Below are positions 23,261 to 64,000 of a DNA stretch of 64,000 nucleotides, piece after piece. The notes below the pieces were generated by a model. It ran no database searches, was not told where the DNA came from, and saw nothing but the letters and a program-made list of their open reading frames with translations. Both the position numbers and the translations under genes were made by a program. Origin of the DNA: Monoplex corrugatus (taxonomy: Eukaryota; Mollusca; Gastropoda; Littorinimorpha; Ranellidae); NCBI GenBank assembly GCA_030674185.1, contig CM060314.1, forward strand, positions 21,271,023-21,335,022. The letters run 5' to 3'. The first letter of the stretch is position 1. Every line of letters starts with the position of its first letter.

Positions 23261-26200
23261 CTTGGAAACCATCCCTAGTCTTAAAAAAAAAGGTTCTTCG
23301 TTTAGAAACTTTCACACTGCATTATACTCCACACTACACACAGATTAAGAATGCATAAAAATGATTTATTCAGAATAAAGCACATACTTTCAAATCCAGA
23401 TTCACAGGAGGAAACAGGGCGATTGTTGAATCACAATTTGTGCAACCAAATTTTTACTTTTAATTTTCAAAGACAGCCAAGGTATAATTTATCATAAAAT
23501 TTTATTATTTCATCATCTGAAAAAAAAAAAGTACGATGTCATTATTCAAGGCAAAACATTCCATATGAATAAACTGAAACTTAAACCATGTTGCTCTTTA
23601 ATTAACAGTGAATCCTTCCTTCTACACTTCAAACATATTTGAGACAATCTGATCTAACTAAAATGATGCTTACCCAATGTTTTTAAGTTTCTCTTTTCTA
23701 CAATTGTATTCTAAATCATTAACTCACACAAACAGCTAAAAGCCCTGTCCCTCCCTACACAATCACTCATTCACACCCCTACAGGAATTATACAAAGTCA
23801 ACTTGTAACAGAAAAAGAAAAGTTAAAAAAAAAAAAAGAAAAAAAAAAAAAAAAAAGAAAAGCTCAACCTCAAATTGTGATGGTCTTGCACTCACAGTGT
23901 CACGCACAAAAAAAAAAAAAAAAAAAAAAATCATTTGATACACAAATATAAGTAGTATGTACACTGTGGAAAAATAAGCTTGAAGATATACGCACACACA
24001 TACACACTCAAAAGTTACAGGTCACAAAAACATGCAACATCATGTGTACACCTTCTCACTCAACAAACTGTATTTTTTAGGATTCCTTTCATTAAAAAAA
24101 ATGCAAACAGTAAAACAAAGATGAGGGAAAACAGACGTCACAAAAAGAAAAGATAGGCAGGGGGAAAAACAAAGCAAACTATGACTACTTCCCCTACCTA
24201 TTTGTCATTTTTTCATGCAGCTACATTGCCAGTAAATAATGATGTTCACACAAGAATCATAAACTCTTTTTTAGGGGAATGAGCACAATAAGGAACAACT
24301 ATCTTTCGCTTTAAAAAGTTGGATCAATGTGTAATATCAGTGTACTGTTTCAAGAGACAAGAAAAGCATGAACCATGCAGATCATTTGTAGTCCTATTGC
24401 AAGTGGCATGACTACTACAGTACAGTGTACTGTTCAGAAAGAAATAGAGAAGACAAGGGTAGAGAAGGAATTGTAGTGCCCAATGACTGCACAGTATGTC
24501 TCTTCAAGCAGTCTTCAAAAAAACAGATCACTGTTAGTGCAAAACCCCAGATTTTATGGGAAAAAATGATCCAATTAATTAAGTATGAACATAATTTCAC
24601 TCAGTCCCACCCCCTCCCTCCTGCCTACTTTGATAAAAAAAAAAAAAAAAAAGACAAGATAGAAATGAAAAAATGCACAATGAGGTAAGATCTGTAATGC
24701 AGGTCCTTACTACTTTTTATGTCAGACGTAGTTTAAAATCCTTGTTAGCAAAATGTACAGAAATGAACAACACACTGAAAGCCTCCCGGTCATTTCACCT
24801 TCTGCCATTTTTTGAGCTGCAACATTGATATTTGATGTGTTTATGTATCTGGTGACTATGTCAGGAGGAATGATCATAAATGACGTCAACTGTTACGCTC
24901 AAAGCCAAGGACCGAGATTCTCAATTCCAGGTCCAAACTATTTACATTCAGCCATTTTGATCGGAAAATATATTTAGAGGCAAGAATATCTAGATCTTGT
25001 TGCAACAGCACAGAAAGCTCCACTCCCTTTCCTGAAGCACGAGAGGGTGTCATTTCAAATCTTTGCTGATAATTCAGTTACAAACAAAAGCAGTTGGGAT
25101 GCTTATCCCCTTTCCTGATGTCTAATTATGATCTACTTTGGGTCAGTCTATGAGAAAGCTGCCATGACCTCAAGATCACAATAAATAACCACTTCCCTTT
25201 CTTCTTCTGTTTTTCGTTTGGTTGTTTTTTGAGTATGCGTACATGTAATGTTGTATAGCTCACTAAACTCACTCTGCCCTGGATACAAGACAGCTCATAT
25301 CATGCTGCTTACCTTCCTGCAAACCATGTCTGAGTATTCTTGTCCCAAAGCACTATCCCAATTCTGTGTAGTGCTCACACTGTAAAATTTGCTTTCTCTT
25401 CGGAACTGTTTATGGATACCAGAAGCATGATCGCGTATCTTCTCTGGCAAGTCAAACCTGCTAGTGATAATCGATATAAAAAATTTTTTAAAACACCACT
25501 GACATCAACAGAGACCAAAAGGAGACTCCGCAGGACAAGTTGCAGGACTAACTATGACTTAAAACAACAATGACAAAGAAATTGGTGGCAGATTTACTGC
25601 TGAATGGGACAGAAAGACTGAACCAGACAGAGAAAGTAATTCTGACAGTGACATGGGTCGCATCATGAAGTAGAACAGCAGGAAGTGAGGAGGGTGTATG
25701 AGGTAGGAATCAAGGAAGGTGTGGTTCTCTCTGTGTAAACAATCCCACAATACTGGAGGCAAGAGCAAGTTTGTTTTTTTATTAATTCTCTTACTCCCTT
25801 TCTAACTTTGTCTCCATCAACAACCTCTACACTTTGTGTATGTGTGTGTCACCATGTGTGTGCGTTCTTGCACGTTTCTGAAACTGCTTGCCTCTAAATT
25901 TGTTATCCAAGTGTTTTTTTTAACAATTACTTCAGTTTCTTTTTATATTACATTTGGTTTTTCTATGACAGTTTATTATCTGAGCTTTTTTGACAAACCG
26001 AAATCGCGGGATTCCGCCCATACACGGAAGGTTTTAAGCCCTGATAAATGCTGGAAGCATTACTGTCACTCAACTAGTATCATCTGTATCACTCATGGTG
26101 TGGCCGCCTCTACAGTAACCAATATCTTTTTCATCACTTAGCTACAGTGCAGCTCACAGTTTGTAGTGTGGATGCTCCCTAAGAGAAATTACATGAGTGT

Positions 26201-26289
26201 TTACAGAACGCATGCAGAGGAATGAATCAGAAAGGCAGAAAATGATAGGAAGAGATGACAGAAACTGAGAAAGCAAATGAGCAAGGCAA

Positions 26290-26400
26290 GCAAAAAAGAA
26301 TGACAGAAAAGAGGAAACTTCTAGCACTGAATTTCCAGAAAGTGGGGATATCATTTATACTGAAAGAGCCCCCAACATCTCCACAAGGAAAGGTAATAGG
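26290..26400 (+). repeat. Dispersed GAAAGAGCCCC repeat, copy 1
   Basis: ATTTCCAGAAAGTGGGGAT and TTTATACTGAAAGAGCCCC recur in related form at 36410, 36755 and 55070. The nature is unknown; each copy is about 90-110 bp. Confidence 0.5.
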
Positions 26401-26861
26401 TAAGACATCTTGTACCTGGGGCAGAAGGTGCTAACGAGTCTACACTGTGTCACAGCCGAGTGGCTTTCAAAGATCAGGTTATATTGAACGTGTGTGTGGT
26501 TTAATTTTTTCCCCACATTTTATTTGTACTAATGGAGTACAATTTTCTGCAAATCAAAAAGTGTTAAAAAGTTTATGGAATAGATTACACAGGCCATGTG
26601 AAGCAGCATTTCCAGTTTACCCGAACGAAGCCGGTTCTGCATGGCAGATGTAAGTGAAAAGACAAAAGATCAGCTAAGGTAACATTTTTAAGCACTGATC
26701 AGCTTCTTTTAGTGTGAACTCTAATCTTTTCAACTGACTACTAAACACAATCATGATGGGCAATTACCCACAAAGTAATGCACATGAATTCATGTTGCTT
26801 GATATGAAAAATGTTTCCTACTGCACTGAGCAAGATTTTTCTTTTTAAGAGCACATAACTT

Positions 26862-26926
26862 AACCAACTGCAAAATACTTGACCTGGTGGTTGAGAAATC
26901 ATTGAAAAGACATCCACCGCCTTAAG
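26862..26926 (+). mobile_element. Dispersed inverted-end element, partial copy
   Basis: AACTGCAAAATACTTGACCT and GGTTGAGAAATCATTGAAAA, then CATCCACCGCC, match the core of the element at 12598 with few changes. The rest is missing. Confidence 0.6.
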
Positions 26927-28374
26927 ACTTTTCTTTTAAAAATTACCCAACAGTCATATTATTCACTGAATTTGTATAGTTCAAATGGTACTTTTCACAC
27001 TGGCAGCTCTGAATTGAAAAAAGGTTCAGACAGCTGACATGAAACCTGCAGCCATGTATGAAAACTGACACAACTAAACCTGCTTCAAATATAAAGACCA
27101 CAGCTTTGTGAAATCTAACTAAAATTGCAAGTCTGAACATTCCTAAATGATCTCAGACAATGTCTTGAGCAAAAACATCATAACAGCTACCTTTTAAGAA
27201 TGTTTAGACTCTCATTTAATACTGGTGAAATAACTGCCTTCAAAAAGACAGAAATCGGGGAAAAAAGAAAATCAGGAAACATGAAAAAGAAAATTTACGA
27301 TATGTTTATAAACATGCAACAAAGCTATCTTGATTGAATCATTCACTTAATTCTTTTAAATGCACTCATTTCATACACACCTGTACTCTTTCACATTTGG
27401 CTTTCTTTAACACAAACGTCAGTCAGAATCATAACATGTACAAACTCGATAACAATCACCTGAATAATTATAAGAGGCTATTGTTTCAATAAAGTTCAAT
27501 GTACCTCACTCATACACAGTACACCATATTTTCCTATCATTTACACATACTCCATCATGGGTAGGAACTGGATTTGGGGGGGGGGGTCAAGTGCCATAAG
27601 ATCAGTTTCTCATAGTCATGAAATCTTTACATAAATGAAAAAATTGATGGGACTTCTGCATGTCATGAAGTATAAAATCAGCTGCTACAGCTTCTTCACG
27701 ATTTAATAAATAATAATGAATACAAAATAAAACAAATGAAATAAAACATAAAAACAATGGGAAGGGGAGGAGGTGATCCTATCTCTATCATCAAATAATC
27801 AAGACCAAAATAAAAACAAAAAGAACAAAACAACAAAAACATATGAAGAAACAAAATAAAAATGAAACAAATCAAAGAAAACCCCATGCAAACAAGAATA
27901 ACCATAATTACATATCGCAAAAAGTTGGCCTTTTACATTTTATCTTTTTTTCAAATAAAAAGAAAAAATGTCTGGGTCTGGACAATTGGATTCCAGCTCT
28001 TTCCGGATTCGCTCATTTGTGTGTGTGTGGATTATGAATTCCGATATCATCAGACATCACATACATCCCCCCCTTTAATTGTGAATTGTATGATACTGTT
28101 TAATAGATACTGTTTACTCCAGCACTGCAAAATTTGTCATTCCTCTAGCAGATCTAATAAAAAAAATCTTACATACATCCATTATATAAAACTTGGAAGT
28201 CTGAATTAAAAACCACATTATCATTAATGATTTAAAAACAGTCTTGACAAGAAGTCATTGTATGTGATTTCACACACATACATTCAAGCATGCATGCATA
28301 TGCACAGACAAACCAACAGAAATACAAATGAACATACAAACAAAAACAAAAACAACAACCAGCAGGAAATCTGT

Positions 28375-28581
28375 AACCATCTCTTCTTATTTTGTATTGC
28401 TTTTGTTTTGGCAACCATTTTGGAACTCCTCTACCTGAACTGGTACCGGGCAGTTGAACTCTATGACATTAAACTTCTTGCCAGATTGCTAGAAAACCGG
28501 GAATCAAAAATGAAAAGGAAGCAAGCAATGGTCAGAAGCAGTGAAGAGAAAGAAACTCATGCATGCATGATAAAATTATAA
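28375..28581 (+). other. Doubtful short ORF with a hydrophobic segment
   Basis: The end of an open frame reads FCIAFVLATILELLYLNW followed by a charged stretch (LLARLLENRESKMKRKQ) and a stop at 28579-28581. The upstream part of the frame is low-complexity ACA/AAC repeat. It looks like a one-pass membrane peptide, but no start context, splice site or homologue is recognised. It may be chance. Confidence 0.18.
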
Positions 28582-28858
28582 AGCATAATGTTTAAATTCA
28601 TACACACACACACATGCCAAATAATAATGACAGAACTACTGTTACACATGATCATACAAACAGCCAAAATCATGACATCACATAAATATGGATCCCATCT
28701 CCCCACGAATAATGACATCTTTAAATATGGATTCCCTTCCTCTTTCCTTCCTCTATCCCATGTCATTTCCAAGTCATGAGAGAGTTGGGTCTATCACTGT
28801 GCCCAAATCATTGTCAAATGAGTCATCCAAGTTATTTAGCATTTTTGATATCTACTAT

Positions 28859-29095
28859 TTTGCAACCTGTCTTTACGAAAAGAAAGCAATTACATGATTA
28901 CAGAATGCTAAACACACATGTTTTTGTTTGCTTAATGTTGTGTATTTTGCAACCTGTCTTTACAACAGAAGTAACCACATGATTACAGAATGCTAAACAC
29001 ACATGTTTTTGTTTGCTTAATGTTGTGTATTTTGCAACCTGTCTTTACAACAGAAGTAACCACATGATTACAGAATGCTAAACACACGTTTTTGT
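28859..29095 (+). repeat. Three-copy tandem repeat of about 86 bp
   Basis: Units start TTTGCAACCTGTCTTTAC at 28859, 28946 and 29031. Each continues through CATGATTACAGAATGCTA and TTTTTGTTTGCTTAATG. Copies 2 and 3 are nearly identical until a T-rich divergence at 29088. Confidence 0.92.
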
Positions 29096-29347
29096 TTGTT
29101 TTGTTTTGTTTGTACACAACCTCTGATTTTGTTATTTTACCATCAACTGTCATTTTCCCCTATAACATGCCTCCCCATGGACAATGACAACATATGCAGG
29201 ACTGTTAAAAAGTGCACCAATAGCAAGCATCACCTTTTCATATTTAATTTCATATGAAAAGCAGAAATAACATATACGTCCTGTATGGCAATTACCCAAC
29301 TCTACCTTTTATGGTGGAGAAGTGACAACCTACACTGCTATAAATTT

Positions 29348-29792
29348 CAGGGTTCCCACCATATGTTTGCTCAAACAAAATTCCAGATTTATTCCAAATC
29401 TTCTTTAAGACCATAATGACCTCTTCATTAAAAAATCTAAGCTATCACAATTTAAAACACATTTAAAAACAAACAAACAAACAAATATAGAACTTGGCCT
29501 CTGTTGACCCAAAAAAACCCAAACCTTTATCATAATTAATACACAACCAAAACATTTACAAAGCATAAAAACATATGAGACAATATCCTATCAGTGTTTT
29601 TTGCTGTGCACTATTATTGAAAAATCATTTTTTATCTTCTATTCCACTCCCCTAAAACACATTGGTCCTGATTTGTAAAATAAATGACACTTTTCTTAGA
29701 TGCTGGGATAATAAGGTCATTTTCTTATACCTTCTCTAGACCTGGAATAGGCCACAAACATATCAAAGCTTTAAAATTGTGTGGGAACCCTG
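29348..29792. mobile_element. hAT-like MITE, 445 bp
   Basis: Perfect 12-bp terminal inverted repeats: CAGGGTTCCCAC at 29348 and GTGGGAACCCTG ending at 29792. There is no coding capacity. The first eight bases equal those of the deleted hAT-like element at 19565. No exact target duplication is visible. Confidence 0.65.
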
Positions 29793-31774
29793 TATGATAC
29801 ACATTTAGTCTCCATCACACAGCCAATCGAGTCAGAGAGATCATGAAGGAAGAATGATCTGATGCATTCAAATCTGACAACTTGCATATAATGAGCACTA
29901 CAAGTGCTTAACACACAGCTTGCAGCATTCAAGGAAAAACAAAGATGGGTCGCTGAAACAGTGAAAGTCGCAACGCCACTCCACTCCCACAGAGGATCAC
30001 ATGGGAAACAGTAACTCGACAAAGAAAATGGCAGATACAGTCTTCTCCACTCGGCTCCAATTACAAGACTTTCACGCTAGCATTCTTTTACACTCATACA
30101 ACTGTACACATTCACTCGTGACTCTCCCATTCTGAGCACATCCAACCAACCCCACAGCTATAAGCCACAGCCCAAAACGCTGTACAGGGTCAGCAACTAG
30201 AACATAAAAAATAGAGACTCTGAAGCTGTCTAAATTCTGTTCTCTCTCATTATCTCTCTGTACAACACTGTTTTGATACAGTGAGAATAGCCATCAACAG
30301 TATGCATTATGTCATAACTAAATCCATACAGTGAACACTACTCGCTGAGATTGGCAATTGGTTTGATTATTACAGATTTAAAGGAGGGAAAAAAAAAAGG
30401 TTCACTCACGTTGGAATAAACAGACAAAGCACCGTTTCAGAACGTTTATCTGCTTCTGCACATTTTCTTGTTGAAATAGTGTTTTAACATATTTTGCTCA
30501 GAATGAAAATTCCACAACACTGAAAGAAATTAAATTAAGATGAAAAGAAACATAGTGGCCAGCAATTTGAAACCCTTCAAAATATCAACAGCAGCTCTTA
30601 ATACTACCCACTATGTTGGATTAATTTTTTGGTGAACAATATTCCGTGCTCATTATCAGTGCGCTCAATCTCAATCTGTAAAACTAAAAACTGGCATATT
30701 TGTTGCCATCTTAATGTTTCTATCATTCTGGTGGTGTCAGTTTAGTGTTTCATAGGTCCCATCTCCCCTTTCCCGTTTCAGGAACTTAACAGCGCATTGG
30801 GTTTTACGCTATCTTAGAAAGTCTGCCAGATAATTGCTGGCAGATTTGCGTGGAGCGCATATGGACTTGGTCTGAGCAGTATGATCATTTCTTGAACAAT
30901 CTGCCAACTCCAGAGATTTCCTGTCATCAGTGAACATTCCTGTCTACTGATCCAACTTCACAACAATCCAATGAACTGGATTAAAAAAATAAAAACAAAA
31001 ACAAAAAAGCCTGTGGTAAATTACATTTTCAAGTTTACCAATATTACAGTTAAGACAAGAAAAGCCCCAATGCAGAACTTGTTCAAACTGAGAAAACAAA
31101 GCATAGACACCAGTTTCAATGTTACAGTTTTTTTTTACACACATGAGCACAATGTGATACACAGTCAACTGACTGTGCTCATTGTTGCAATTGTGGACTA
31201 TTTTTAAAGATATTGCATTTAATTTGCACACTGGATATCCCTAGTAACACAATTTCTATACACAGCACTGAATCTAATTAGTCCAACAAATATTGACAAT
31301 AAATGCATCAAGCATCAGCTCATGTAGTAGCCTACCCTTCATTTAAATTAGTTCTTCGCTTCAACACTGTCACATTACTCTGATCAGCCACTTTTCTGTA
31401 TCGGTTTCTATCTAATTCCAAAGTATTAGTCTATAAATGACTTTAAAAATAAAAAGCTTCAGAGTCAACTTCTAATGCTTACATTCAAGTATACCAAAAA
31501 CTGACAAGCACTATTTGCCTCCAAGAAGCATTCTTTCTTGACCAGGTATCTTTTGGCAACAGCCAAAATGATAATCATGACAAAACTGGAAAACATCTCT
31601 GCTTGTCTTCATTTCATTTACTTTTTACTTTACAGATGTTTGTGTTGAGTCTGGAAAACATTTCTGTTTCTGTTTCCCATCATTTTAACTGGAACTGTCC
31701 TGTATGTATGAAAGAGAAGTCCTTAGTTTCTTGCATTTGTCACAGGGAAGTGCTAGCTGCTGGCAAGGCATGTC

Positions 31775-63810
<32,036 letters not shown>

Positions 63811-64000
63811 TCAAAAATAGACAAAGAAAACAGTTACACTTGCATAAAAACATGCTGACCAGTACTGCTACATAAAAAAGTGACAAATTATGCTCACTAA
63901 TCAAAGCACTGAAGATTAAAAAAATGATAATCAAATGAGTGAATTACTTTCTAGGTTACTCAACAATGTATTATAAGAACACAAATGATATGAACAGAAA

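Larger units (their letters stand above)
23261..31774. other. NAA15 3' flank, largely unannotated
   Basis: About 8.5 kb of AT-rich DNA with A-runs (23820-23930, 24636-24652), a G-run (27576), the 86-bp tandem repeat, a MITE and dispersed-repeat fragments. Part must be the NAA15 3' UTR. Minus-strand AATAAA candidates exist (for example TTTATT at 23366 on the plus strand), but none can be chosen from sequence alone. Confidence 0.5.

Overview
The window is intron-rich, AT-rich animal nuclear DNA. It has spliced exons with GT-AG sites, long CA/GT microsatellites and many transposon copies, and no bacterial-style gene clusters. The repeat repertoire (a tRNA-headed SINE with an internal TG tract, CR1/L2-like and RTE-like LINEs, piggyBac and hAT elements) suggests a lophotrochozoan, most likely a gastropod mollusc. 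The species call is inference from remembered repeat style; no database search was possible.

One conserved gene dominates the right half. NAA15, the large TPR auxiliary subunit of the NatA N-terminal acetyltransferase, lies on the minus strand. Seventeen consecutive coding exons (63747 down to 31775) join in frame through compatible splice phases into 762 codons plus a stop, covering about residue 105 of the human protein to the C-terminus. The first exons and promoter lie beyond 64000. Its introns hold most of the mobile DNA: a piggyBac transposon with a conserved catalytic core (about 43.6-47.3 kb), a near-complete hAT transposon with perfect inverted repeats (51850-54624), an RTE-like LINE split by a deleted piggyBac copy (33.4-36.2 kb), a 238-bp perfect duplication around a LINE shard (59642-60338), three copies of a 115-bp repeat, SINEs and minisatellites.

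The left half is gene-poor. A two-exon plus-strand gene (12388-12500, 15116-15257) encodes an unrecognised 84-residue single-pass membrane protein. Around it lie a 5'-truncated CR1/L2-like LINE (7416-9337), older LINE fragments, SINE copies with expanded satellites, a deleted hAT-like element (19565-20976) sitting in degenerate gag-like sequence, and non-autonomous elements.

The most unusual feature is a family of about 180-210 bp palindromic elements bounded by TTAA and starting CCCTTTGAC. There are four copies (730, 10141, 22700 and 51000), and one starts 24 bp upstream of a NAA15 exon. Their TTAA+CCCT ends resemble those of the piggyBac copy at 33938, which suggests, but does not prove, piggyBac mobilisation.
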